Below are positions 43,503-54,069 of a stretch of 64,000 nucleotides of DNA, piece by piece. Every line of letters begins with the position of its first letter. Within the stretch, counting starts at the first letter, position 1. The position numbers and the translations under genes are program-made. The stretch is from contig CAMDDO010000005.1 in the NCBI GenBank assembly GCA_945892755.1, positions 26,847-90,846 of the forward strand, given 5' to 3'. The notes beneath the pieces are model-generated. The model did not search any database and was not told the origin of the DNA. It was given only the letters and a program-made list of their open reading frames with translations. The DNA is from Rhizobium sp. Q54 (lineage in GTDB: Bacteria > Pseudomonadota > Alphaproteobacteria > UBA828).

Positions 43503-44204
43503 TCAGCCGGAGCGGGCGACCGGCCGGCGCACCGCACCAGACGTCACCGCCTTGAGCCGCGCGATATTGGCGGCGTAGGCGGCCCGACCGCCTCGGAAGG
43601 TCGCCGAGCCAGCGACCAACACGTCGGCGCCCGCGCTCACCACCGCTTCCGCGGTCTCGGCGTTGATGCCGCCATCGACCTCAAGATCGATCGCCTTGCC
43701 CGTTACGTCGATCATGCGCCGGATCGCGGCGATTTTGTCGAGTTGGCTTGTGATAAAGCTCTGACCGCCGAAACCCGGATTGACCGTCATGACCAGCACG
43801 AGGTCGACCAGATCGAGCACGTGTTGAATCGATTCGGCCGGCGTGCCCGGATTGAGCGAGACGCCGGCGCGCTTGCCAAGGCTCTTAACGAGCTGGAGGG
43901 TTCGGTGGATATGCGGCCCGGCCTCGATATGGGCCGTGATGATGTCGGCGCCCGCCTCGGCGAACGCCGCGACATAGGGGTCGACCGGCGCGATCATGAG
44001 ATGAACGTCGAGCGGCAGCTTCGTGTGGGGGCGAAGCGCCTTCACCACCTCGGGGCCGATCGTGATGTTGGGCACGAAGTGGCCGTCCATCACGTCGACA
44101 TGAATGAAATCCGCGCCGGCGGCGGTCACCGCGCGCACTTCATCCCCGAGGCACGAAAAATCGGCCGCCAGAATGGACGGCGCGACTCGAACGGCCTGCT
44201 GCAT
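43503..44204 (-). CDS. rpe: Ribulose-phosphate 3-epimerase
   Basis: 233 aa. TIM-barrel motifs: 'APSILAADFSCLGDEV', 'HVDVMDGHFVPNITIG', 'DVHLMIAPVDPY', 'VMTVNPGFGGQSFI' and 'EVDGGINAETA', which hold the metal-binding His and the two catalytic Asp residues. Interconverts ribulose-5-phosphate and xylulose-5-phosphate. 17 bp after rsmB and 7 bp before heparinase, on one minus-strand transcript. Confidence 0.97.
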   Translation of the reverse strand: MQQAVRVAPSILAADFSCLGDEVRAVTAAGADFIHVDVMDGHFVPNITIGPEVVKALRPHTKLPLDVHLMIAPVDPYVAAFAEAGADIITAHIEAGPHIHRTLQLVKSLGKRAGVSLNPGTPAESIQHVLDLVDLVLVMTVNPGFGGQSFITSQLDKIAAIRRMIDVTGKAIDLEVDGGINAETAEAVVSAGADVLVAGSATFRGGRAAYAANIARLKAVTSGAVRRPVARSG

Positions 44205-44221
44205 GGCGTTCTCGTATCAGC

Positions 44222-45514
44222 TTAGAATCCTCGCCGCAAGCGCGCGGCGAAGAATCCGTCCATGCCGCCCAGCTTTGCCAAATGGCAGGGCAGGGTGCGA
44301 AGCTCGCCGCGGGGCGTCACGGCAAAGCCAAGCGCGCCAAGTTCCGCCGGCGCTATTGGGTCTCGAACCAGGCCGAGCGGGCGGCTCAGCGCGGCATCGA
44401 TGCGCGCCTCGCCTTCAAGCGGCAGCAGCGAGCAGGTCGCGAAGACCAGCAGGCCGCCCGGCTTCAAATAGCCCGCGCCGGCCGTGATCAGGGCGTCCTG
44501 GGTCGCGGCCAGCCGCTCGGCATCGGCCAAATTGCGAAGGTAGGGCGCCTCGGGGTGCCGCCGGATCGTGCCGGTTGCGCTGCAGGGCGCGTCGATCAGC
44601 ACGGCATCGACCGGCTCGGGCGGTCGCCAGGTCGTGGCGTCCGCCGCAACCAACACCGCCGTCATGCCGAGCCGGGCGAGGTTTTCCCGCAGCACCGAAA
44701 GGCGCGCGGGCGCCCGGTCGAGCGCGATGACGTCTGCGCCGGCCGCGATCAGCTGCGCGGTCTTGCCGCCGGGCGCCGCCCCGATCTCGGCCACCCGCTT
44801 CCCCGCCAGCGGCCCGAACAGGGGGACGGGCAGCGCCGCCGCGATGTCCTGTACCCACCACGCGCCGCCGCGATACCCGGGCAAAGTCTCAACCGCTGGT
44901 CGTGCGGCCAGACGCACCGTGCCGTTTGGCAACAACTCGCCGCCGAGCCGCACGGCCCACGAGGCGGCATCGGCACGGCAACTGAGGTCGAGCGGCGGTT
45001 CGGCGAAATGGGCCTGCCCGATGGCTCGCGCGATCGCCTCGCCATGGCTCTCGACCAGCGACCGCCACAGCCACTCCGGCGTATTGAGGCATCCAGCGTC
45101 TTGCGTGGCGAGCTCTGATTTTCCTTCGCTCGCCACGCGGCGCAGCACGGCGTTGACCAGCGCCACAAAGGTGTCGGGCGCGAGCTCCCCGGTCAGCGTC
45201 GCCGCGCTGCCGACCGCCGCGTGCGCCGGTGTATCGAGGAAGACGAGCTGCGCCACACCGAGGCGCAGGAGGTTTCTCACCGCATTGCGCCGTGCTGGCA
45301 GGGACCGCGCCATGACGCGTGAGAGCAACGCGTCGATCTGGCCAAGCCGACGCAGCGTGGTGAGGACGAGGAGGTGGGCAAAGGCACGGTCCCGCGCTTC
45401 AAGCGCGTTGAATTCGCCCGAGGCGTCCATCGCTTCATCGAGGGATCGGCGCCGCTGCAAAACCTGATCGAGCAGGAAGAGAGCGGCGCGCCGTGCGCTT
45501 GGGGCCGGGTTCAC
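44222..45514 (-). CDS. rsmB: 16S rRNA m5C967 methyltransferase (RsmB/Sun family)
   Basis: 430 aa. I placed the start at GTG 45514, which overlaps the htpX stop (GTGA) and begins at '[14 protein letters not shown]', the normal family start; longer upstream forms are Arg-rich. N-terminal NusB-like helical domain to about residue 130, then the NOL1/NOP2/Sun domain with '[17 protein letters not shown]', '[15 protein letters not shown]' and '[13 protein letters not shown]', giving the two catalytic Cys residues. Methylates a cytosine of 16S rRNA. Confidence 0.93.
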   Translation of the reverse strand: MNPAPSARRAALFLLDQVLQRRRSLDEAMDASGEFNALEARDRAFAHLLVLTTLRRLGQIDALLSRVMARSLPARRNAVRNLLRLGVAQLVFLDTPAHAAVGSAATLTGELAPDTFVALVNAVLRRVASEGKSELATQDAGCLNTPEWLWRSLVESHGEAIARAIGQAHFAEPPLDLSCRADAASWAVRLGGELLPNGTVRLAARPAVETLPGYRGGAWWVQDIAAALPVPLFGPLAGKRVAEIGAAPGGKTAQLIAAGADVIALDRAPARLSVLRENLARLGMTAVLVAADATTWRPPEPVDAVLIDAPCSATGTIRRHPEAPYLRNLADAERLAATQDALITAGAGYLKPGGLLVFATCSLLPLEGEARIDAALSRPLGLVRDPIAPAELGALGFAVTPRGELRTLPCHLAKLGGMDGFFAARLRRGF

Positions 45515-46389
45515 TCCCCGGCCATGGCCGCGCCTTGGCGAGGCGCGCCGGCCATTTCGCACAGTCGCGCGATGCGCCGCTCGAGGCTCGGATGGGTCGA
45601 GAACAGGCCGCCGAGCCCGCGCACATGCAGCGGATTGACGATGAATAAATGCGCGGTCGCGGGCGCGCGCTCGGCCTGGGGGTTGTCGATGCGCTTGGTC
45701 AAGCGACCCAGTTTTTCGAGCGCGGAAGCGAGCCAGAGCGGCTGGCCCGAAATTTCCGCGCCGGCGCGATCGGCCTCGTACTCGCGCGAGCGGCTGACCG
45801 CCATTTGCACCAGCATGGCCGCGATCGGCGCGAGGATCATAGCGGCGATCGTCACGATCGGGCCGATTCCAGACCGATTGTCGCTGCCGCGTGCGCCACC
45901 GAACAAGAAGGCGAAGTTGGCCAGCATCGAGATCGCGCCGGCGATCGTCGCGGTGATGGTCATGACAAGCGTGTCGCGATGACGGACATGGGCGAGCTCG
46001 TGCGCCATGACACCGGCGACTTCTTCCGGGCTCAAATGACGCAAGAGGCCGGTGGTCGCGGCGACCGCGGCGTTTTGCGGATTGCGCCCGGTGGCGAACG
46101 CATTCGGTTGCTCATTGTCCATCAGATAGACCTTGGGCATGGGCAGGCCGGCGCGATCGGCGAGCTGCTCGACGATGCCGACCAATTCCGGTGCCTCGGC
46201 GCGACCGACCGCGCGCGCGCCATAGAGATTGAGCACCATCTTGTCGGAGCTCCAATAGGCGAACAGGTTCATGCCGGCGGCAATCACGAGCGCGATCACC
46301 ATGCCGCTCTGGCCGCCAATCAAATGGCCAGCACCAAGAAAGATCGCGGTCATCGCCGCGAGCAAGACGGCAGTACGGGCGTAGGGCAT
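45511..46389 (-). CDS. htpX: Membrane zinc metalloprotease HtpX
   Basis: About 292 aa from ATG 46389 ('[19 protein letters not shown]', as in alphaproteobacterial HtpX). TTG 46425 with AGGGG just upstream is a possible alternative start. Two N-terminal membrane helices, '[15 protein letters not shown]' (HExxH) near residue 130, two further helices, and '[12 protein letters not shown]' with the third ligand Glu. M48 protease in the inner membrane for quality control of membrane proteins. First gene of the htpX-rsmB-rpe-heparinase unit. Confidence 0.94.
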   Translation of the reverse strand: MPYARTAVLLAAMTAIFLGAGHLIGGQSGMVIALVIAAGMNLFAYWSSDKMVLNLYGARAVGRAEAPELVGIVEQLADRAGLPMPKVYLMDNEQPNAFATGRNPQNAAVAATTGLLRHLSPEEVAGVMAHELAHVRHRDTLVMTITATIAGAISMLANFAFLFGGARGSDNRSGIGPIVTIAAMILAPIAAMLVQMAVSRSREYEADRAGAEISGQPLWLASALEKLGRLTKRIDNPQAERAPATAHLFIVNPLHVRGLGGLFSTHPSLERRIARLCEMAGAPRQGAAMAGE

Positions 46390-46523
46390 CGAGGTCGCAG
46401 GGTCCTTGACGGGGATCAGTTTCAATCGACCCCTATATGAGCGGCGAAGCGACCGGCTTCAAGCGGGAGCCCGTTGGGAACATGGTCTAGTCCCAGCGGA
46501 TTCCATGCGCTATGTCATGGGGC

Positions 46524-46706
46524 ATGAGCGACACGAAGGCAGGCCAGACGACCACCGCGACGGAGCCCTTGGACCCCGAGGTTGGCGCCGTGCCTCGCGC
46601 CGCGCCCGTCACGAAGGCGCGGCCGGTTGAAATCGGCGGGCCGAAAGGCCCTGAGCCGACGCGCTACGGCGATTGGGAACGCGGCGGCCGCTGCGTCGAT
46701 TTCTAA
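46524..46706 (+). CDS. DUF1674 protein (SDHAF4/Sdh8 homologue)
   Basis: 60 aa. The C-terminal signature 'GPEPTRYGDWERGGRCVDF' defines DUF1674, whose mitochondrial member SDHAF4 helps load flavinylated SdhA in complex II assembly. The N-terminal half is low complexity. ATG at 46524 is chosen (in-frame ATG at 46512 is possible). Divergent from htpX and overlapping the convergent phhA stop by 4 bases. DUF1674 next to htpX/rsmB is a common alphaproteobacterial arrangement. Confidence 0.9.
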   Translation: MSDTKAGQTTTATEPLDPEVGAVPRAAPVTKARPVEIGGPKGPEPTRYGDWERGGRCVDF

Positions 46707-47524
46707 AGCTTCGCTTTGTGATACGCGCCCGTGCCGCGCGTGATGACGTGGTCGCTCGCGATCAATTCACCGGGCCCGATGTCGGGCAGCGAGGCGACTT
46801 CTCTGTAGATCGGCGCGAAGTCGATGCGTGCTAGCTCGAGCAGTGCATCGAACCCGTCGATCGCGAAATAGCACTCCTGGAAATCGTCGATGCGATAGCG
46901 CGTGCGCAGCACGCGGCTGAGGTCGAACGCGATGCGGTTGGGCGAGGCGTCATCGAGGCAGAATAGGCTCTCCGCGCGCGATGAGACGATGCCCGAGCCA
47001 TAGATGCGTAAGCCCTCAGGCAACCTCACCAGGCCGAACTCGACCGTGTACCAATAGACCCGCGCGAGGCGTTCCAAGGCGCCGAGCCCAAGCGCCTTGA
47101 GCCCGCCTTTGCCATAGGCCTCCATATAGTCGGCGAAGACCGGAAGCATGAGCATCGGCGCGTGGCCGAACACGTCGTGAAACACGTCGGGCGCTTCGAG
47201 ATAATCCATTGCCTCGGGCTTGCGGATCGAGCGCGTGGCCGGGAAGCGGCGCGCGGCGAGATGGCGGAAGAACACAGCATCGGGCACTAGGCCAGGCACC
47301 GCGACGATCTGCCAGCCGGTGGCGCGGCCAAGCACGTCGTTAAGCGTGTCGAAATCGGGAATGCCATCGCCGAAGATCGGCAGGCGTTCGAGACCCTCGA
47401 GGAACGCCGGCGCCGCGCGTCCAGGCAACAACGCGTGCTGGCGCGCGAAGAGCGCGCGCCAGGTGGCGTGCTCGGTCTCGTCGTAGCCCGCCCAATTCTG
47501 CGGAATGCTGTGGTCGTCAGTCAT
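46703..47524 (-). CDS. phhA: Phenylalanine 4-monooxygenase
   Basis: 273 aa, the bacterial length. 'DVFHDVFGHAPMLMLPVFADY' contains the two iron-ligand His residues and 'VYWYTVEFGLV' the Glu ligand; 'GSGIVSSRAES' is also conserved. A non-haem iron, pterin-dependent enzyme that hydroxylates phenylalanine to tyrosine. No pterin-4a-carbinolamine dehydratase gene (phhB) is adjacent. Stop shares bases with the convergent DUF1674 gene. Confidence 0.97.
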   Translation of the reverse strand: MTDDHSIPQNWAGYDETEHATWRALFARQHALLPGRAAPAFLEGLERLPIFGDGIPDFDTLNDVLGRATGWQIVAVPGLVPDAVFFRHLAARRFPATRSIRKPEAMDYLEAPDVFHDVFGHAPMLMLPVFADYMEAYGKGGLKALGLGALERLARVYWYTVEFGLVRLPEGLRIYGSGIVSSRAESLFCLDDASPNRIAFDLSRVLRTRYRIDDFQECYFAIDGFDALLELARIDFAPIYREVASLPDIGPGELIASDHVITRGTGAYHKAKL

Positions 47525-47634
47525 GGTTCAACGATTTGGTGTATCGGGTTGGGCCGGTAGGCGGAACTCCCCGCGGCGGACCGATAAAACGCCGGCCCGC
47601 GCCGTCGCCGTGAAAGGACCAAAGCCCTTCTCTG

Positions 47635-47663
47635 TTGACGCGCCCGGCAAAATGCGCCGTGAT
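47635..47663 (+). promoter_or_regulatory. Possible promoter of the RRM gene
   Basis: TTGACG (47635-47640) with a 17-base spacer to CGTGAT (47658-47663). The -35 is good, the -10 weak. It would start a transcript with a leader of about 65 bases before the RRM gene at 47734. Confidence 0.25.
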
Positions 47664-47733
47664 TGTGACCGAAGCCGGGTGGACAGATGACCACGAATGA
47701 CTCGGGGAGGGGCCCGGCTCGGAGACCGCTTCG

Positions 47734-48075
47734 ATGACCTGCAAATTGTACGTAGGGAACATACCCTACACGATGAAGGCCGAGGAACTCGGTCGATTAT
47801 TTGAGCCGCACGGCACCGTAACATCCTCGGTCGTGATCAGCGACCGCGAGACCGGGCGATCACGCGGCTTCGGTTTCGTCGAGATGGAGACCCAGCAGGC
47901 CGCCACGGCGGCGATGCAGGCTCTGAACGGTACAAGCATTGGCGGCCGCAACGTGGTGGTCAATCTGGCGCGCGACCGCCCACAGGGCGGCGGCGGGGGC
48001 GGTGGCGGCGATCGCGACCGCGATCGCAGCGACCGCTTCGGCGGACGGCCGCCGCGCTCCGGCCCGCGCGACTAA
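47734..48075 (+). CDS. RRM-type RNA-binding protein with Gly-rich tail
   Basis: 113 aa. One RRM domain over residues 1-80 with RNP2 'KLYVGNI' and RNP1 'RSRGFGFVEM'. The tail (about 85-113) is rich in Gly, Arg and Asp, as in cyanobacterial Rbp and plant GRP proteins. Known relatives bind RNA and are often cold-induced. It stands alone in a 209-bp intergenic setting, with GGGGAGG some 25 bases upstream of the ATG rather than a close ribosome site. Confidence 0.93.
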   Translation: MTCKLYVGNIPYTMKAEELGRLFEPHGTVTSSVVISDRETGRSRGFGFVEMETQQAATAAMQALNGTSIGGRNVVVNLARDRPQGGGGGGGGDRDRDRSDRFGGRPPRSGPRD

Positions 48076-48108
48076 GGCACGCCCTAGGGCCAGCGCCGCG
48101 GGGCTAGG

Positions 48109-50046
<1,938 letters not shown>

Positions 50047-50146
50047 GATGGCTTCGGGCTCCTCGTGGCTTCGGGCTTCGTGCCTCTTCATCTGGGCTAC
50101 AATTATTGGGGTACCGGACGAGCGAGGCAAGGCGGGCGGCAGAGTC

Positions 50147-50485
50147 TCAGGCTTCGAGCCAAACCTGTCCGGCTTCGATCCGCGCGCGCAGGGCCGTCAG
50201 ATGGCGGCCGAGACAGGGCCCGTGCACACAATAGCCGTCCTCGATACGGAACAGCGCGCCGTGGGTGGCGCATTGGATGTGCGCCTTCTCGACGTCGAGG
50301 AATATGTCGGGCTGCCAATCGAGCGGACCGCCGGTGTGCGGGCACGAATTCTCGTAGAGGAACACGCGGCTGCCGCGCCTGACGCCGAACAGCTCGCGCG
50401 TCGCGGCGCCGATGCCGAGCACGAAGCCCTTGCAGCCGCCGTCCGGAATTTCGTCGAGCCGGCACAGCGCGATCGGTTCAGTCAT
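50147..50485 (-). CDS. Small Rieske [2Fe-2S] ferredoxin-like protein
   Basis: 112 aa, single domain. The cluster ligands are in '[13 protein letters not shown]' (Cys-x-His) and '[17 protein letters not shown]' (Cys-x2-His). Such small proteins resemble NirD or ring-hydroxylating-oxygenase ferredoxins and carry electrons in the cytosol; a partner is not visible here. It follows the EVE-domain gene by 6 bp, so it belongs to the gpsA-YciI-EVE-Rieske transcription unit, an arrangement common in alphaproteobacteria. Confidence 0.9.
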   Translation of the reverse strand: MTEPIALCRLDEIPDGGCKGFVLGIGAATRELFGVRRGSRVFLYENSCPHTGGPLDWQPDIFLDVEKAHIQCATHGALFRIEDGYCVHGPCLGRHLTALRARIEAGQVWLEA

Positions 50486-50491
50486 CGATCG

Positions 50492-50899
50492 CTAAAGCCC
50501 GGCCATTTTCGAGATCAGCGCCCAGGCCGTGTCGTCGATCGGCATGACCGAGAGGCGCGAATGGCGCACGAGAAGAAGCTCGGCGAGCTTTGGCTCGGCC
50601 TTGATTTGGGCGAGCGTGACCGGCTTCGGCACCGGCTTCACCGCGCGCACGTCAACCTGGCCCCATGGACCGGTTGGCTCAACCGGATCGGGATAGAAGG
50701 TGCGCGCGACTTCGACGATGCCGACGATCCGCCGCTCCTCGCCCGTGTGATAGAAGAACGCCTGCTCGCCCTTTTTCATGGCCTTCATAAAATTGCGCGC
50801 CTGGGCGTTGCGTACGCCAGTCCATGGCTCGACCTTCTTTTTCACCTGGTCGGCCCAGGAAAATTCCTCGGGCTCGGTCTTGAGCAACCAATAGGCCAT
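50492..50899 (-). CDS. EVE domain protein
   Basis: 135 aa. Begins 'MAYWLLKTEPEEFSWADQ' and contains 'WTGVRNAQARNFMKAMKKGE' and 'FYHTGEERRIVGIVEV', the EVE (PUA-like) pattern with the aromatic cage region. EVE domains bind modified bases in DNA or RNA; this stand-alone bacterial form is widespread and poorly characterised. The ATG at 50899 begins 5 bp after the YciI stop. Confidence 0.93.
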   Translation of the reverse strand: MAYWLLKTEPEEFSWADQVKKKVEPWTGVRNAQARNFMKAMKKGEQAFFYHTGEERRIVGIVEVARTFYPDPVEPTGPWGQVDVRAVKPVPKPVTLAQIKAEPKLAELLLVRHSRLSVMPIDDTAWALISKMAGL

Positions 50900-50904
50900 T
50901 TCCG

Positions 50905-51195
50905 TTACCCCAGCTCGACGCCGCGCGCGCGGCGAAAGGGCGTCGCCGTCTGGCTCTCGAACAGCCCGGCCTCGGCATAGGGATCGGCCTTGGCGAGCTT
51001 GAGCGCTGCGGCTTTGTCGGGCGCCTCCAGGATCCAAAGCGAGCCGATCATGGTCTCGTTGTCATCGGCGAGGAACGGCCCGGCAAGCTTCAGCACCGGC
51101 GCAATTTTGTCGAGATAAGCGAGGTGCGCCGTGCGATTGGCGGCCCGCAGCGCGCCTGAATTCGGTTTGTCGATATTGCGGATAACGAAGAGCAT
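50905..51195 (-). CDS. YciI-like protein
   Basis: 96 aa. 'MLFVIRNIDKPNSGALRAAN' start, 'RTAHLAYLDKIAPVLKLAGP' with the conserved His, and 'WILEAPDKAAALKLAKADPY' are typical of the YciI family, a ferredoxin-like fold of unknown exact activity. Lies between gpsA and the EVE gene on the minus strand. Confidence 0.92.
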   Translation of the reverse strand: MLFVIRNIDKPNSGALRAANRTAHLAYLDKIAPVLKLAGPFLADDNETMIGSLWILEAPDKAAALKLAKADPYAEAGLFESQTATPFRRARGVELG

Positions 51196-51257
51196 CGGGG
51201 CCTCGTGTTCGCGATGTTGAGTGCACTTTAGCGAACCGCCCGGTGGGCGGCCAGGCC

Positions 51258-52247
51258 TCAGGCCTCGGCCTTGAACGGGCGGTCGAGCAGCGCGCCGATT
51301 GCTGCGTCGATGGCAGCGCCCTTGTGCAACACGGCATCAATCGCCGCGCAAATCGGCAGCTCGACGCCGAGACGTTTGCCAAGTTCGACCACCGCTGGCG
51401 CGCTGGTTACACCCTCGGCGACGCTCTCGCGGCTCGACAGGTGCGTGGCGAGTGTGGTGCCTTGGCCGAGTGCGCGGCCGAGCGCGTAATTGCGCGACTG
51501 GTCCGAGGTTGCGGTCAAGATCAAGTCGCCGAGGCCTGAGAGGCCGCCGAGCGTTTCCATGCGCGCGCCCTTCTTGAGCGCGAGCCGGGTCAGTTCGGCG
51601 AAGCCACGCGTGATCAAGGCGGCGCGTGCGTTCTCGCCCAAGCCGCGACCGATCGCGATGCCCGACGCGATGGCGAGCACGTTCTTAACCGCGCCGCCGA
51701 TTTGCGCGCCGAGCGGATCGTCCGAGACATAGGGGCGAAAGGCGCGCCCGCCAAAGGCCTGCGCCATGCGCTCGGCCAAGGCACGGTCGCTCGCTGCAAT
51801 CGTTACCGCCGTCGGCTTCGCCTCGGCCACTTCGCGCGCGAAGGTCGGGCCGGACAGCACCGCAAGCGCCCCGCCCGGTAGCGCCTCGCCCAGAACCTCG
51901 GTCATCAGCAACCCGCTGGTCTGTTCAATGCCCTTGGCGCAAATCAGCAGCGGCGGCGTCTTGCCGAGCTTCGCCAAAGCCTTGGCGATGCCGCGCACAT
52001 GCTGCGCCGGGGCGACCAGGGCGATCAGCCCGCATTGGGTGATCAGCTCGTCCAGTACGCCGGTCGCCTCGATGGCGGCATCGAGCTTGATACCGGGCAG
52101 GAAGCGCGGGTTTTCGTGCCGAATGTTGATCACCTCGACCACGTCCGGCTCGCGCGCCCAGATCAGCGCCTCGTGCCCCGCGCGGCGCGCCACGAGCGCG
52201 AGGGCTGTGCCCCAGGCGCCGCCGCCGATGATACCGATCCGTGTCAT
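51258..52247 (-). CDS. gpsA: Glycerol-3-phosphate dehydrogenase [NAD(P)+]
   Basis: 329 aa. 'IGIIGGGAWGTALALVARR' nucleotide site, 'ICAKGIEQTSG', 'VLSGPTFAREVAEAKPTAV', 'GAVKNVLAIASGI' with the catalytic Lys, and 'GLGDLILTATSDQSRNYALG'. Reduces dihydroxyacetone phosphate to sn-glycerol-3-phosphate for phospholipids. In many alphaproteobacteria gpsA directly follows tsaD; here two other genes lie between. Confidence 0.97.
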   Translation of the reverse strand: MTRIGIIGGGAWGTALALVARRAGHEALIWAREPDVVEVINIRHENPRFLPGIKLDAAIEATGVLDELITQCGLIALVAPAQHVRGIAKALAKLGKTPPLLICAKGIEQTSGLLMTEVLGEALPGGALAVLSGPTFAREVAEAKPTAVTIAASDRALAERMAQAFGGRAFRPYVSDDPLGAQIGGAVKNVLAIASGIAIGRGLGENARAALITRGFAELTRLALKKGARMETLGGLSGLGDLILTATSDQSRNYALGRALGQGTTLATHLSSRESVAEGVTSAPAVVELGKRLGVELPICAAIDAVLHKGAAIDAAIGALLDRPFKAEA

Positions 52248-52314
52248 CTATCGCCCCCGACTGACCGTGCCGCTAAGCTAGCCGAGAAACCATCAGTGTC
52301 GAAGGGTGAGGATC

Positions 52315-53280
52315 ATGGCTGTTGCGGACGACCAACCGGTTCTTGTGCTCGGCGCGAGCGGCGGCTTTGGCGGCGCGGTCGCGGCCGAGCTGATCGCGCG
52401 CGGCCGGCGCGTGCGCCTGTTCGCCCGCTCGCCCGCGCGGCTCAAGGCACGCTTTGGCGCCGCGGCCGAGGTCATTGCCGGCGACGTGCAAGATCTGGCC
52501 GCGCTGAGCAAGGCGGCCGAGGGCTGCGGGCTTGTCGTGCATGGAGTCAATTACCCCTATCACCAATGGGTGCCCTATCTGCACACCGCGACGCAGAACG
52601 TGATCAAGGCCGCGCAGGCGGTCGGGGGCACGATCTTGTTTCCGGGCAATGTCTATTCGCTCGGGGCCGGCGGCCCGTTCGATGAGCTGGCGCCACATCG
52701 GCCGAATTCGCGCAAAGGGAACTTTCGAGCGCGGCTGGAAGGTCAGCTGCAAGACGCGACCAAGGGGGCGGACGGCAAGGCGGCGATCCGTGTGCTCAAT
52801 GTGCGCGCCGGCGATTATTTCGGGCCGAGCGTGCGCAACGGCCTGGTCGATCGCATTTACGGCAACGCCGCGCGCGGCAAGACGATCAACAGCTTCGGCA
52901 AGCTCGACATCATGCACGAGCGTGTGTTCCTGCCAGATCTCGCGCGCGCCGGCCTTGACCTGCTCGCGCTTGGCGATGGGCTTGGCGCTTTCGAGGTGGT
53001 CAACGTCACGCCGGGCACGCGCCTGACCGAGCGCGCCTTCATGACCGAGGTCGCGCGCGTCGCCGGCCATCCCGGCCTCAAGGTCCAGGTCATGCCGTGG
53101 GCGATGGTGCGCCTGGTCGGGCTGTTCAACCCGGCAATCCGTGAGTTTGCCGAGCTGGCCTATCTCTACGACACCACCGTGCTGCTCGACGGTGCAAAGC
53201 TCGCGCGACTGCTTCCGCAATTCCGCTTCACGCCGCTTGAGGCCGCGCTCAAGACCACGATCGAGAGCTATCGCGCCTGA
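52315..53280 (+). CDS. NAD(P)-dependent epimerase/reductase-like SDR
   Basis: 321 aa from ATG 52315, preceded by AAGGG. Rossmann start 'VLVLGASGGFGGAVAAELIA' and 'VFLPDLARAGLDLLALGD' are typical of atypical SDRs (NmrA/epimerase-like). The usual YxxxK is not clear, so catalysis is uncertain. Runs opposite to gpsA and tsaD, between which it lies with the DUF899 gene, and overlaps that gene by 13 bp at the 3' end. Confidence 0.82.
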   Translation: MAVADDQPVLVLGASGGFGGAVAAELIARGRRVRLFARSPARLKARFGAAAEVIAGDVQDLAALSKAAEGCGLVVHGVNYPYHQWVPYLHTATQNVIKAAQAVGGTILFPGNVYSLGAGGPFDELAPHRPNSRKGNFRARLEGQLQDATKGADGKAAIRVLNVRAGDYFGPSVRNGLVDRIYGNAARGKTINSFGKLDIMHERVFLPDLARAGLDLLALGDGLGAFEVVNVTPGTRLTERAFMTEVARVAGHPGLKVQVMPWAMVRLVGLFNPAIREFAELAYLYDTTVLLDGAKLARLLPQFRFTPLEAALKTTIESYRA

Positions 53281-53984
53281 GTCTCGTATTTGTCGTGCAA
53301 CTTCACCCAGGTCATCGGGAAGGGCAGACCGGCCTCGTCGCGGCCCTTGGGCACGAGATCGAGCAATTGATAGGCGGTGTTCAGTGGGTCGAGGCCGCGC
53401 GCATAGCATGAATAGGTGTGGAAGATCACGCCCGATTCGTCCTTGTGGAACACGCTGAGGCCAGGCCCGTCGGATGAGAAATAGGGCCGCGTGCCGTAAT
53501 TGTAGGCGATCTCGTTCTTGGCTTTCTCGGCCTCGCTGAACGAGACGTGGTAGTCGTAATTAAAGTCGGTCTCGAGCGAGGAGACCCATTTGAAGTGCCA
53601 GCCCATGCGCTTCTTGAACGCGTCGAGCTTCGCCAGTGGCGCGCGCGAGACGGCGACGAAGCTGACATCCCGCTGGTTGAGATGGCCGATGACGCCGTCG
53701 AAATTGTCCATCCAGAACGAGCAGCTCTTGCAGCCCTCGTTCCAGTCCGGCCCGAACATGAAATGGTAGACGATAAGCTGGCTGCGCCCCTCGAAGAGGT
53801 CGGCGAAGCCCTCTTGTCCCTTCGGCCCCTCGAAGCTGTAGGTCTTGGTGACCTTGACCCAGGGCAGTGCGCGCCTCGCTTCGCTCAAGCGGTCACGCGC
53901 CTTGGTGAACGCCTTCTCCTCGGCCAGCAGTGCCTTCCGGGTGGCGAGCCATTTGTCCTCTGAAACCACTTCGTGCTTTGTCAT
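53268..53984 (-). CDS. DUF899 thioredoxin-like protein
   Basis: 238 aa from ATG 53984, with GGGAG 10 bases upstream. 'WLATRKALLAEEKAFTKARD', 'ELPWVKV'-like 'RRALPWVKVTKTYSFEG', 'LIVYHFMFGPDWNEGCKSCS' (Cys-x2-Cys) and 'WHFKWVSSLETDFNYDYHVS' define DUF899, a thioredoxin-fold family of unknown reaction often controlled by an ArsR-type repressor. A matching palindrome lies upstream at 54016, but no ArsR gene is adjacent. Confidence 0.92.
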   Translation of the reverse strand: MTKHEVVSEDKWLATRKALLAEEKAFTKARDRLSEARRALPWVKVTKTYSFEGPKGQEGFADLFEGRSQLIVYHFMFGPDWNEGCKSCSFWMDNFDGVIGHLNQRDVSFVAVSRAPLAKLDAFKKRMGWHFKWVSSLETDFNYDYHVSFSEAEKAKNEIAYNYGTRPYFSSDGPGLSVFHKDESGVIFHTYSCYARGLDPLNTAYQLLDLVPKGRDEAGLPFPMTWVKLHDKYETQAR

Positions 53985-54015
53985 GGCCCAATTCTCCCAT
54001 CGGCTGAGCCAATAC

Positions 54016-54031
54016 TTAACCATATAGTTAA
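54016..54031. promoter_or_regulatory. Palindromic operator TTAACCATATAGTTAA
   Basis: TTAAC and GTTAA arms flank a 6-base AT-rich core, 32 bp before the DUF899 start. This form (TTAACnATATnGTTAA) is typical of ArsR-family operators ahead of DUF899 and SRPBCC genes. Binding by a distant ArsR protein is inferred. Confidence 0.55.
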
Positions 54032-54069
54032 TTGTTGTGGCTAGGCCGAGGGGTCAAGCTCCTGGGCAC

